Of a stretch of 64,000 bases of DNA, positions 16,756 through 25,102 are shown piece after piece. Position numbers and translations under genes: made by a program. Source of the DNA: OM182 bacterium MED-G28 (GTDB lineage Bacteria; Pseudomonadota; Gammaproteobacteria; Pseudomonadales; Pseudohongiellaceae); NCBI GenBank assembly GCA_002457215.1, contig NTJZ01000005.1:113886-177885 (forward strand), given 5' to 3'. The notes beneath the pieces are model-generated. The model did no database searches and was not told where the DNA came from. It saw only the letters and a list, made by a program, of their open reading frames with translations. Positions within the stretch are counted from its first letter, which is position 1. Each line of letters opens with the position of its first letter.

Positions 16756-18603
16756 ATGGTATCTCCCACCAATCAGTCTCGCAGATCTTTTTTAAAAACA
16801 TCCGCCGCAGCTGCCAGTGTAGCTACCCTAGCGTCATGCAGCGCCAATAGCGGGCTCAAAGCGACTCAATCTCAGGGTCAAAATTTTTTCCCGAGCCACA
16901 ACGAACGCTCCAGAGGTTGGCTGCGCTTCATCTGGCAGAAAGCAACCACGCCAGATAACTGGGGCTATAGCGAGGAGGTAGAGCGACCCTGGGGAATAAA
17001 TATACCCCGCGGTGAAATAGATTGGACAGTTCGCGGCGATCGGCCTCATCCCTGGTGGGATCAATACAGCGCCGCTCCAATGCTTAGCTACCCGCGTTTT
17101 GATTTATCAGATTCGAGCTACCCAATCTTACTTATGGCTGATCAAACGCCAGCATGGCGAGAGGTATACACCCGTGTTATGGATGAGTTAGCCACACGGC
17201 ATACCTCTTACTGGGCTGCCATAGACTGGAACACCTTTATCGGACCAAGCCCAGACAGGGAAAATTATGATGCGTTCAATGCACCTGGCTTCGCGTCATG
17301 GCCAGAACGAGTAAAGGGAAATTATGACGCGCCAGGCTGGACTGCAAACGGTGTTGAGCCGTGGGGACTGCAGCCAGACCCAATAGGTGCCGACGGCAAC
17401 TTATTTTTTCGGGGTTGGCTTAATCTTGTTCTATCGATTTACAAATATGTTTCCGGTGATGACAAATGGGAGCGGCCCTGGGAAATTGCAGGTTATGAAA
17501 ATGAGCATTTTCAGTGGACTCAGCCAAAGATAGTCGAACATCTCCATAACCAGTACACCGCACGCCCTGAAGGCCCCCATTGTGAAAACACCAAGGTGTG
17601 GCCAATCTGTAATTCGGCAGCCGGACTTGGTATGTATCTTTCGGACCAACTGGGTATGACCAATTCCCATGGTGTTTTCGAGAATTGGGTCGAATTCACA
17701 AGAGACAATTACATGGGTATTAATGCTCAAAATCAGATCGAGTGGATGACCCTTTACTACGATCCGCTGGCAGAATTCAAGGTTAACTCTCCTGGTGCAG
17801 CAGTCGGGACAGGTGTAGCTTTCTATTTAATGCCCCAGTCGCCTGAATTGGCGACACAAATTTACGATGCTATTGCAAATGCCAATGGCTGGCGCGACCC
17901 AGCGCAACAGATAGCCCCCAATGCACAGGGATTGGTGATGGCCAAGGCTCTGGGTGACAGCGTGGCAGCTGAGCGCCTAAGCGCGGCCGCCGAACAACAG
18001 TCTGAACCACGATGGTTCGGTGAAGACATGGATAAATTTGGTTGGTGGTTTAATAACGGAGAACCTTGGCCAAGAGGTCAAGGATGCGCCCAGCAAATGA
18101 TCAGTGAGATTGGTGAGGGAAACTGGATAGACGCATTTAAAGTAAAACACTTAGACAAGTACTCAGCGCCCACACTCGAAGGAGTCGACTATCCTAACTT
18201 GGGCGTAGATACAGCCTGGAATGATAAGCAAAGTGGCGTACTCCACATAGGAACTTATGTTGGCAATCGCAGTGCCTCTGGCCGTTCTACTGGATGGCAG
18301 ATTACTAACCTGCCTAACGCGGCTGATGCCGTTGTGATATGTGACGGAACTACCATAGGCGACGTTCAGGTCATCGACACAAACACGATTCGGGTACCGA
18401 CTGACATTGGAGAACACAAGTACCAAATTTATACTGGTTACTTCGGTCAGGAAGTGGCACGAAACCAACCAGACCCATTCATAGTTGCCAGTGCGTCATC
18501 TGCTTCTACTATAAGGCGCACAGCCGAACAAAATACAAAAGCAGCGGAATCCGTGATGGCCAGCAAAGTAACAGGCTGTCCGTGCTGCGCGGGAACTGCT
18601 TAA
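16756..18603 (+). CDS. Tat-exported linalool dehydratase/isomerase-family protein
   Basis: The 615-residue product starts with a twin-arginine signal, SRRSFLK (8-14), then a hydrophobic Ala-rich stretch. LASC at 25-28 could be a lipobox. Residues about 213-345 resemble the linalool dehydratase/isomerase barrel of Castellaniella LinD from memory. Compare LFFRGWLNLVLSIYKYVSGD with its KGHLNLMYGLYQL region, and the cysteine pair CENTKVWPIC (Cys276, Cys285) with LinD Cys171/Cys180 at identical spacing. The position of LinD His129 appears to be Trp221, so chemistry may differ. A C-terminal beta-rich extension of about 140 residues ends in CPCC (608-611). LinD is near 400 residues, so this is a larger relative. 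It is first in a co-directional cluster. Substrate unknown; terpenoid or tertiary alcohol is inference. Confidence 0.75.
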   Translation: MVSPTNQSRRSFLKTSAAAASVATLASCSANSGLKATQSQGQNFFPSHNERSRGWLRFIWQKATTPDNWGYSEEVERPWGINIPRGEIDWTVRGDRPHPWWDQYSAAPMLSYPRFDLSDSSYPILLMADQTPAWREVYTRVMDELATRHTSYWAAIDWNTFIGPSPDRENYDAFNAPGFASWPERVKGNYDAPGWTANGVEPWGLQPDPIGADGNLFFRGWLNLVLSIYKYVSGDDKWERPWEIAGYENEHFQWTQPKIVEHLHNQYTARPEGPHCENTKVWPICNSAAGLGMYLSDQLGMTNSHGVFENWVEFTRDNYMGINAQNQIEWMTLYYDPLAEFKVNSPGAAVGTGVAFYLMPQSPELATQIYDAIANANGWRDPAQQIAPNAQGLVMAKALGDSVAAERLSAAAEQQSEPRWFGEDMDKFGWWFNNGEPWPRGQGCAQQMISEIGEGNWIDAFKVKHLDKYSAPTLEGVDYPNLGVDTAWNDKQSGVLHIGTYVGNRSASGRSTGWQITNLPNAADAVVICDGTTIGDVQVIDTNTIRVPTDIGEHKYQIYTGYFGQEVARNQPDPFIVASASSASTIRRTAEQNTKAAESVMASKVTGCPCCAGTA

Positions 18604-18647
18604 GAAAATTCAAAGAAAAATCAAAAATTAGAAATGAGATTCTACGG

Positions 18648-19484
18648 ATGACAAGAACAAATCGAGCAAGTCTTCTAGCTTTACTCAGCTTTTACCTTGC
18701 AAGCTGGTCAAATGTAACCGCCGATCATCACGGCGAGAGCGATGCGTTCACTCTCGAAGAAATCATCACTGGGGATCATCGCAGCGCGGAAAACATTGCC
18801 CGAAATTCTGCCAGAAGACCAGTTGAGACTTTAGCATTTTTCGGTTTAGAACCGGACATGACACTCATCGAAATCGGACCTTCCGGTGCCTGGTACACTG
18901 AAATACTCGCGCCCTATATGCGTGATCATGGCCGGTACTATGGCGCCCATTTCTCGCCCAATACGACCAATGCATTTCAAAGACGTAATCTGGAAAATTT
19001 TGAAGCTAAGCTATCTTCGAATCCAGAGCTTTATGGGAAAGCTATTATTCGGAGCTTGCATCCTCCTGCTGAAACAGCAATTGGACCCGAAGAGGGAGCC
19101 GACATAGCTCTAACATTTCGCAATGTACATAACTGGATGGCCCGAGGATTAGACCAAGAATTCTTTGATGCGTTTTATGCTAATCTAAGACCCGGAGGCA
19201 TTCTAGGCGTTGTCGAACATAGGGCGCCGGACAGTGCGAGCCGACAAAACATGATTGATAGTGGCTATGTAAGTGAAGCCCATGTAAAAAGTGTCGCTAA
19301 GAGCGCTGGTTTTGAGTTTATTGCTTCTTCTGAAGTTAATGCCAACACGAGAGACAGCAAAGATCACCCAGAAGGTGTTTGGACGCTGCCTCCGAACTAT
19401 CGAATGGGCGATACTGACCGGTCTAAATATACCGCAATCGGTGAATCTGATCGTATGGCTCTTAAGTTTAGAAAACCTATTTGA
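18648..19484 (+). CDS. Exported methyltransferase-like protein (COG4798 type), copy 1
   Basis: A 278-residue protein from the ATG at 18648. It has an N-terminal signal peptide (cleavage near VTA-DHHG) followed by a Rossmann-like domain annotated in relatives as predicted methyltransferase. The SAM motif I position reads IEIGPSGAWYTEILAP, lacking the full GxGxG. Other shared blocks are LTFRNVHNW, LRPGGILGVVEHR and a C-terminal GESDRMALKFRKP. Predicted export removes it from the cytosolic SAM pool, so methyl transfer is doubtful. It is a close paralogue of 23042-23872. It lies 44 nt after the LDI-like gene; an in-frame start at 18582 overlapping that gene is less likely. Confidence 0.82.
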   Translation: MTRTNRASLLALLSFYLASWSNVTADHHGESDAFTLEEIITGDHRSAENIARNSARRPVETLAFFGLEPDMTLIEIGPSGAWYTEILAPYMRDHGRYYGAHFSPNTTNAFQRRNLENFEAKLSSNPELYGKAIIRSLHPPAETAIGPEEGADIALTFRNVHNWMARGLDQEFFDAFYANLRPGGILGVVEHRAPDSASRQNMIDSGYVSEAHVKSVAKSAGFEFIASSEVNANTRDSKDHPEGVWTLPPNYRMGDTDRSKYTAIGESDRMALKFRKPI

Positions 19485-19637
19485 GTTAATTACCAAAAAC
19501 CTCAGCCTCTTCAAGAATAGATCAAGGGTAGATTCCACTTATACTAGCCAGTAGTTTCAATATTATTTTTCTGTCTTACCTCAGTCTCTTTGGTTGTTCC
19601 AAACACCGCAGAACTCACAAATACGGAAGTAGATAAT

Positions 19638-21905
19638 TTGCGATCCATAAGATCAAAGCTACAAACCCTTGCCTTGCAATTTGTCTTCGCGCTTGTCTCA
19701 CTACCAGTCTCTTTGGTCTTATTTGGACAAGAAGTAGTCATCGGCGAAGATGTTGATGGCCGCGTGACTGTGCGGGCTATTCGCTTTGACGGCGAAATAA
19801 ACATCGACGGAAGGTTAGACGAAGACATTTACTCCTCAGTAGCCCCAATGTCAGATTTCATTCAAAACTTACCTGATGACGGCGCTCCAGCCAGCGAGAA
19901 AACTGAAGTTTGGGTTTTTTATGATGACGATAATATCTATGTTACTGCTAAAAATTATGAATCTGTTCCTGAGGAAGACTGGGTTGCAAACGAGATGCGG
20001 CGGGATACATTTCAGCTTAGAACCAACGACTCTTTTTCTGTAATGTTGGACACCTTTCTTGACCGCCGCAATGGTGTAGCGTTCCTGGTTACCCCAATCG
20101 GCGGCTTTTCTGATTTTGCTATTTCTAATGAAGGTGATCGTGGGCGCGGTGTTAACTTCGATTGGAATATTGTTTGGGACTCACGTGTTGGTCGCTTCGA
20201 TGGTGGCTGGACTGTCGAAATGGAAATTCCTTTTCGCTCACTTCGCTATGAGCCCGGCGATGAACAAACATGGGGTTTGCAATTCAGGCGCATTGTTCGC
20301 CGACTAAATGAAGCTTCTTACTTAACTGAATTGCCGCTATCTGCAGCGCTTGGCAACAGCTTGGTTGCCGGCATGTGGCGGATCTCTGAAGCAGGCACTT
20401 TGAATGAGCTTGAAGTACCGCCCCGCAACTTCAATCTAGAAATTAAACCCTATGGTTTGGGAACGGTAACAACCAATCGTTTAGCAAACCCTAGGATTAG
20501 TAATGAGTCAAAAGGTGAAGTCGGAGTTGATGTAAAACTCGGCATTACTAATAACTTAACCGCAGACTTTACTTTAAACACAGATTTTGCCCAAGTCGAA
20601 GTGGATGAGCGCCAGGTCAATCTGACCCGGTTCAATCTTTTCTTTCCTGAAAAGCGTGAATTTTTCCTTGAAGGCGAAGGCAACTTTGATTTCACACAAC
20701 CCCGCAATCTTGATATTCCAACGATGTTCTTTAGTCGACGTATCGGTCTAGAACAAGGCCAAATCGTTCCTATCAATGCAGGCGCACGACTAACCGGAAA
20801 AGTCGGCGACTTTGATATAGGTGCATTGAGCATTGGCACCGATGGCAGTGATCTAAACGGTGTCGAATCCACAGAATTTTCTGTGCTGCGCATAAAGCGT
20901 GACGTATTAAGCCGCAGCAGAATCGGAATGATCCTAACCGACCGGTCAGAATCAATTGCAGGTGAAGGTTCGAATCAACTCTATGGTGTGGATGGTTCAT
21001 TTGCATTTTTAGATGATTTCGAAATTAGTACTTTTGCCACGAAGACCGACACGCCTGGTCTCAGCGGCGATGATAAAAGCTATATGGGAAATTTCGATTA
21101 CAGCGGCGATCGTTATGGGTTTACAGCGGGTTATCTTGTAGTTGAAGATAATTTCAATCCAGAGATTGGGTTCAAGCGACGCGATAATTTCAAAGAATTT
21201 GATGGTGCTTTACGCTTCAGTCCTCGTATTACCTCGAGCGAGCGGATTAGACGACTCGTATTTGAAGCTGACACGGAATCCTACTGGTCAGCCGACAAAG
21301 ACGAACTGGAAACGCGCGCCCGCGAGCTAAGCTTCACTGCGGAATTCGAAGAAGGTGATCAATTTAACCTTTCGATGAGTGATGAATTCGAAATGCTGAG
21401 TAAAGCTTTCCGAATCGCACCGAACGTGATTTTGAAACCAGGTGACTATAATTTTAAAAGCTATGCAGCTTCCTATCGCTGGGGTACACAGAGGCGATTC
21501 AGTGGCTCACTGTCTCTTCGAGGTGGCGATTTCTGGAATGGCACAAATACAGCCATTGGATTCAGTAGCGGCCGCATAGAACTATCACCCCAACTGTCCT
21601 TAGAACCAAGCTATTCTTACAATCAAATTGAGTTACCTGAAGGTGATTTCAGAACAGAGCTTGGCAGAGTAAGAGTCACATATACTCTTTCACCACGTAT
21701 GTATTTCAGCGGTCTGGTGCAATATAACTCAACCCAAAGCTCATTAAGCACAAATTTCCGATTTCGCTGGGAATGGGCTCCTGGTAGCGAGATATTCGTG
21801 GTCTACAGCGATGATCGCGACACCAATCCGTTCGATAGGCCGGATAGTTTTGAACTACGCAATCGTGGATGGGCAATCAAGATCAATCGTCTTTTTCAAA
21901 TCTGA
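19638..21905 (+). CDS. DUF5916-type outer-membrane beta-barrel protein with CBM9-like N-terminus
   Basis: A large exported protein (about 755 residues). After a signal peptide (LQTLALQFVFALVSLPVSLVLFG) comes a domain like carbohydrate-binding module 9: IRFDGEINIDGRLDEDIYSS, KTEVWVFYDDDNIYV and GGWTVEMEIPFRSLRY. The remaining ~500 residues are amphipathic strands rich in Tyr, Phe, Gly and Asp (NLTRFNLFFPEKREFFLEGEG is a DUF5916 hallmark), ending in the hydrophobic strand IKINRLFQI as outer-membrane barrels do. No ATG precedes the signal peptide. TTG at 19638 is my best start; TTG at 19590 is an alternative. Role unknown; uptake or surface binding is inference. Confidence 0.8.
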   Translation: MRSIRSKLQTLALQFVFALVSLPVSLVLFGQEVVIGEDVDGRVTVRAIRFDGEINIDGRLDEDIYSSVAPMSDFIQNLPDDGAPASEKTEVWVFYDDDNIYVTAKNYESVPEEDWVANEMRRDTFQLRTNDSFSVMLDTFLDRRNGVAFLVTPIGGFSDFAISNEGDRGRGVNFDWNIVWDSRVGRFDGGWTVEMEIPFRSLRYEPGDEQTWGLQFRRIVRRLNEASYLTELPLSAALGNSLVAGMWRISEAGTLNELEVPPRNFNLEIKPYGLGTVTTNRLANPRISNESKGEVGVDVKLGITNNLTADFTLNTDFAQVEVDERQVNLTRFNLFFPEKREFFLEGEGNFDFTQPRNLDIPTMFFSRRIGLEQGQIVPINAGARLTGKVGDFDIGALSIGTDGSDLNGVESTEFSVLRIKRDVLSRSRIGMILTDRSESIAGEGSNQLYGVDGSFAFLDDFEISTFATKTDTPGLSGDDKSYMGNFDYSGDRYGFTAGYLVVEDNFNPEIGFKRRDNFKEFDGALRFSPRITSSERIRRLVFEADTESYWSADKDELETRARELSFTAEFEEGDQFNLSMSDEFEMLSKAFRIAPNVILKPGDYNFKSYAASYRWGTQRRFSGSLSLRGGDFWNGTNTAIGFSSGRIELSPQLSLEPSYSYNQIELPEGDFRTELGRVRVTYTLSPRMYFSGLVQYNSTQSSLSTNFRFRWEWAPGSEIFVVYSDDRDTNPFDRPDSFELRNRGWAIKINRLFQI

Positions 21906-22002
21906 CAAATATCAAGAATCTAAGTCCTAGCATATTGAAATTTTGACCAGGAGTAGATTTAATCTGCTTACTGCTTCTACCAAGAATTATAGAGGAACTG
22001 CC

Positions 22003-23022
22003 ATGGTCTTAAGAGTAATAGGAATTCTCATAACTACTGCATTTGCTATTCAATCAGTTCAAGCTCAGCAAAATACGGTTTTGCCGGACTATCCAAATAA
22101 TTACACAATGTACGAAAACCTCGTAACCATGCCGGATGGACGACAAATGGGGTCGGGTAATGCCATCGATATTGACTCTGAAGGCAACATTTGGGTATTC
22201 GAACGTTGTGGAGGCAACCAGGGTGCTTGTATGGAAAACAATGTCGACCCTGTCTTAAAATTCAGTCCAGCAGGTGAGATTCTGACTAGCTTCGGCGCTG
22301 GCATGTTCGTCTGGCCCCACGGCATAATTGTTGATGATAATGATGATCTCTGGATCATCGATGCTGGCGTAATAGATGGCGAAAAAGGCAATCAAATTTT
22401 CAAATTTAATCAGGAAGGCGAGATTCTCATAGAATTAGGCCAGCCCGGTATTCGCGGAGATGGGCCGGGCGAGTTCGATGAACCTTCAGATTTAGCAATC
22501 GGTCCAGATGGCACTCTTTATATTGTAGATGGTCACATCAACCCTGATTCAAACCGACGCATAGTACATCTTACTGCGGAGGGCGAATTTATCGAGGCAT
22601 GGGGCGAGAAAGGCTATGGCCCACTTCAATTCGAAGGACCACATGCGATCGCAGTCGATTCAGGGGGCAATATCTACATAGGGGATCGCACCAATAACCG
22701 ATTGCAGGTTCTCTATCCTGACGGTTCCTTGAAAGCAATCTGGGCTCATTGGGGTCGCCCGAGTGGCATCAGAATTCATGATGACATGCTCTATTCAGTC
22801 GATTCTGAATCCCGCCAGGCTGAAGGTCAATATGGTTATAATCCGGGCTGGCATCGAGGCATATATGTCGGCACTCTAGATGGAGTGATTACTGACTTTA
22901 TTCCTGACCCTGGTCCCCATGATGGAACCAGCTTTCCAGAAGGAATCGCTGTGGACGATAATGGTGTGATCTGGGGCGCATCTGTCGGCGATCAAAAAGT
23001 TTCTAAATACGAACGCAACTAA
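22003..23022 (+). CDS. Secreted NHL-repeat propeller protein, peptidyl-alpha-hydroxyglycine lyase-like
   Basis: 339 residues from the ATG at 22003 (AGAGGA upstream), with signal peptide MVLRVIGILITTAFAIQSVQA. The body is NHL repeats forming a six-bladed propeller: GNAIDIDSEGNIWVFERCGG, WPHGIIVDDNDDLWIIDAG, EPSDLAIGPDGTLYIVDG, GPHAIAVDSGGNIYIGDRTNNR, PEGIAVDDNGVIWGASVG. The metal-binding His pattern at blade starts resembles peptidylglycine lyases, which is how such bacterial proteins are often labelled. The activity is not established in bacteria. It sits 97 nt after the barrel gene and 19 nt before the second methyltransferase-like gene. Confidence 0.82.
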   Translation: MVLRVIGILITTAFAIQSVQAQQNTVLPDYPNNYTMYENLVTMPDGRQMGSGNAIDIDSEGNIWVFERCGGNQGACMENNVDPVLKFSPAGEILTSFGAGMFVWPHGIIVDDNDDLWIIDAGVIDGEKGNQIFKFNQEGEILIELGQPGIRGDGPGEFDEPSDLAIGPDGTLYIVDGHINPDSNRRIVHLTAEGEFIEAWGEKGYGPLQFEGPHAIAVDSGGNIYIGDRTNNRLQVLYPDGSLKAIWAHWGRPSGIRIHDDMLYSVDSESRQAEGQYGYNPGWHRGIYVGTLDGVITDFIPDPGPHDGTSFPEGIAVDDNGVIWGASVGDQKVSKYERN

Positions 23023-23041
23023 TAAGAGTAAGAGCAAAATT

Positions 23042-23872
23042 ATGAAAATTCATAACTACATTGCTACTGCAATACTAGTGACAGGAATAATTAATTCGAA
23101 CTCTGCTTTTGCTGATAATCATTTAGAAGAAGTGTTTTCATTGGAAGCCATAAGTAACGGCCCACATCGAAGCGATTCAAATAAAGCACGAAATGACTCA
23201 CGCCATCCTATCGCAACACTCGAATTTTTTGGTTTGCGAAAAGACATGACGGTCGTCGAAATTTTGCCAGCAACGGGTTGGTACACAGAGATTATCGCGC
23301 CCTATGTGGCGGCAGAAGGAAAACTATACGCAGCACATTTTTCGCCTAACTCTGCTTTGACTTATGCCGCTCGCAGTTTGGAGGGGTTTGAAGAAAAAGT
23401 AACAGAAAATCCTGAGATTTATGGCAAGATCACGATACGGCATATCGATCCTCCTCACGAAGTAATAATTGCCCCTCCCGCCAGCGCTGATCTTGCGATG
23501 ACATTTCGCAATGTTCACAACTGGATTATGGCTGGACAAGAGCTCGAATATTTCGAAACCTTTTATGCCGCACTCAAACCTGGCGGCATTCTTGGAGTTG
23601 TAGAACATCGAGCGCTTCCAGGGTCTAACATGGAAATCATGGAGACTACCGGCTATGTAACGGAAGCTTACGTCATAGAAATAGCAGAGAAGGCGGGATT
23701 CGAATTTGTTGCCTCTTCAGAAATCAATGCGAATCCTAATGATCTTACTGATTACCCAGCGGGCGTTTGGACTCTGCCACCGAGCTATCGTCTCGGCGAT
23801 GATGATCGAGATGAATATACAGCTATCGGTGAAAGTGATCGCATGACATTGAAGTTTAGGAAACCAGAATAA
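23042..23872 (+). CDS. Exported methyltransferase-like protein (COG4798 type), copy 2
   Basis: A 276-residue paralogue of the protein at 18648-19484, alike over the whole mature length (by eye over half identical), with a separate signal peptide cleaved near AFA-DNH. Motif I reads VEILPATGWYTEIIAP, again a degenerate SAM loop. LAMTFRNVHNWI, LKPGGILGVVEHRALPG and GESDRMTLKFRKP match copy 1. Keeping two exported copies either side of the barrel and propeller genes suggests they act in the same process, perhaps as a heteromer (inference). Its TAA overlaps the ATG of the downstream isomerase gene by one base. Confidence 0.85.
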   Translation: MKIHNYIATAILVTGIINSNSAFADNHLEEVFSLEAISNGPHRSDSNKARNDSRHPIATLEFFGLRKDMTVVEILPATGWYTEIIAPYVAAEGKLYAAHFSPNSALTYAARSLEGFEEKVTENPEIYGKITIRHIDPPHEVIIAPPASADLAMTFRNVHNWIMAGQELEYFETFYAALKPGGILGVVEHRALPGSNMEIMETTGYVTEAYVIEIAEKAGFEFVASSEINANPNDLTDYPAGVWTLPPSYRLGDDDRDEYTAIGESDRMTLKFRKPE

Positions 23873-24480
23873 TGTCCAAAAAAGTAGAATTTCATTACGA
23901 TTTCGCCAGCCCTAATTCATATTTCAGTCATCGCGTCATTCCAGGAATTGAAGAGAGAACTGGTGCTAAATTTATTTATGTCCCCATTCTTTTAGGTGGC
24001 ATATTTAAAGCGACTAACAACCGATCCCCTATGGAACAATTTGCTGATGTAAAAAACAAGAAAGAATACAACAGTAAGGAGACAGAACGATTTATCAAAA
24101 AGCACAACATTGATAAGTACTGTCGTAACCCTCATTTTCCAGTCAACACTTTGCATATCATGCGCGGTGCTTGTTACTCTCTAAACAAAGACTTTGGATC
24201 GGATTATATAGAAGCAATGTTTCAATGCATGTGGGAACGCGGCTTGAACATGAATGACCCAACAGTAATCGAAGATGTTCTTGGTGAGTACGGGTTGCCA
24301 ACCAGTGAGATTGTCGCCGGCACACAAGATCCGACGGTAAAACAGATCCTAATTGATCAAACCTCTTCTTCGGTAGCTAAAGGCAACTTTGGATCGCCAA
24401 CTTTTTTTGTTGGCAATGAGATGTTTTTCGGTAAAGACCGCTTGAGAGAAGTGGAAGAAGAAATCTTAAACACCAAATAG
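23872..24480 (+). CDS. 2-hydroxychromene-2-carboxylate isomerase-like protein (DsbA fold, GST kappa type)
   Basis: A cytosolic 202-residue DsbA-fold enzyme that in characterised members isomerises an aromatic-degradation intermediate using glutathione. It begins FHYDFASPNSYFS, with the Ser of the family active site in place of a CxxC. It ends GNFGSPTFFVGNEMFFGKDRL, the strand/cis-Pro region that contacts GSH. Related GST-kappa-like isomerases act on steroid or other ring compounds, so the substrate is open. It is coupled by a 1-nt stop/start overlap to the exported methyltransferase-like gene, the only cytosolic member of this run. Confidence 0.88.
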   Translation: MSKKVEFHYDFASPNSYFSHRVIPGIEERTGAKFIYVPILLGGIFKATNNRSPMEQFADVKNKKEYNSKETERFIKKHNIDKYCRNPHFPVNTLHIMRGACYSLNKDFGSDYIEAMFQCMWERGLNMNDPTVIEDVLGEYGLPTSEIVAGTQDPTVKQILIDQTSSSVAKGNFGSPTFFVGNEMFFGKDRLREVEEEILNTK

Positions 24481-24482
24481 TG

Positions 24483-25097
24483 CTATTCCTTGCGGTCGAA
24501 ATAACGCACTAGTTCAATCGGCTCTCTAAAAGAAGCTGGTTGTATTTGCATTGCAATGCGCAAAAGCTCACCATTGTTCTCAACCGTGTAGGTTTCCAAT
24601 GTATAGCCACCGTCTCTTGGCCTAGCTTCAACAACCAGCGCATTTCCTTCAAAATTCCCCTCTGACCAATCAGAACCACCCTCTTCATAGAAATCATTTG
24701 CAGTGGAGCGTCGCCGGCGTCCATCGGTATGAAAAACGCGTTCGTAATTATTCTCGAAGATAAATATAAACTCTGGATCTGCATAGGCAATCACCAAAAT
24801 ATCATCATAAGAGAGCCGATCGTAAAGCTCATGCTCTGGTGGTCCACCTCGATAAAAATCTTCCTGGCGGTTAAAAAAGCCCCGGCCACCATCACCCCCG
24901 CCTGCTTCGATGGCCTCTTCTACTTGATCATCAGTATTATCAGAGAGATCCTCATTAATTACCCACTCACCAACAATTTGGGTTTGAATGGTTTCCTGAG
25001 CTTGCAGAATAGACCAGAAAGACGTTATGACAGTTAAAATTACTATTTGGTTTGTAATAAAAGTTTGCTGAAAATATTTGAAGACAACGAATTTCAT
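24483..25097 (-). CDS. Small secreted protein of unknown function
   Basis: 204 residues from the ATG at 25097, chosen because this start gives a clean signal peptide ending ILQA-QE and avoids overlap with the upstream gene. The mature part begins IVGEWVINEDLSDN, a Gly-Trp strand resembling small lipocalin-like beta-barrel domains, then a Gly/Asp-rich linker (EAIEAGGGDGGRGFF) and beta-strands with many Glu, Arg and Tyr. I do not recognise a named family. It follows the haloalkane dehalogenase gene on the same strand by 5 nt, so the two form an operon. It is convergent with the isomerase gene. Confidence 0.7.
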   Translation of the reverse strand: MKFVVFKYFQQTFITNQIVILTVITSFWSILQAQETIQTQIVGEWVINEDLSDNTDDQVEEAIEAGGGDGGRGFFNRQEDFYRGGPPEHELYDRLSYDDILVIAYADPEFIFIFENNYERVFHTDGRRRRSTANDFYEEGGSDWSEGNFEGNALVVEARPRDGGYTLETYTVENNGELLRIAMQIQPASFREPIELVRYFDRKE

Positions 25098-25102
25098 GGA
25101 AA

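Noticed and set aside
18582..18647. Upstream start of the first exported methyltransferase-like gene
   Set aside because: It overlaps the 3' end of the LDI gene and its basic extra residues would sit before a complete signal peptide.
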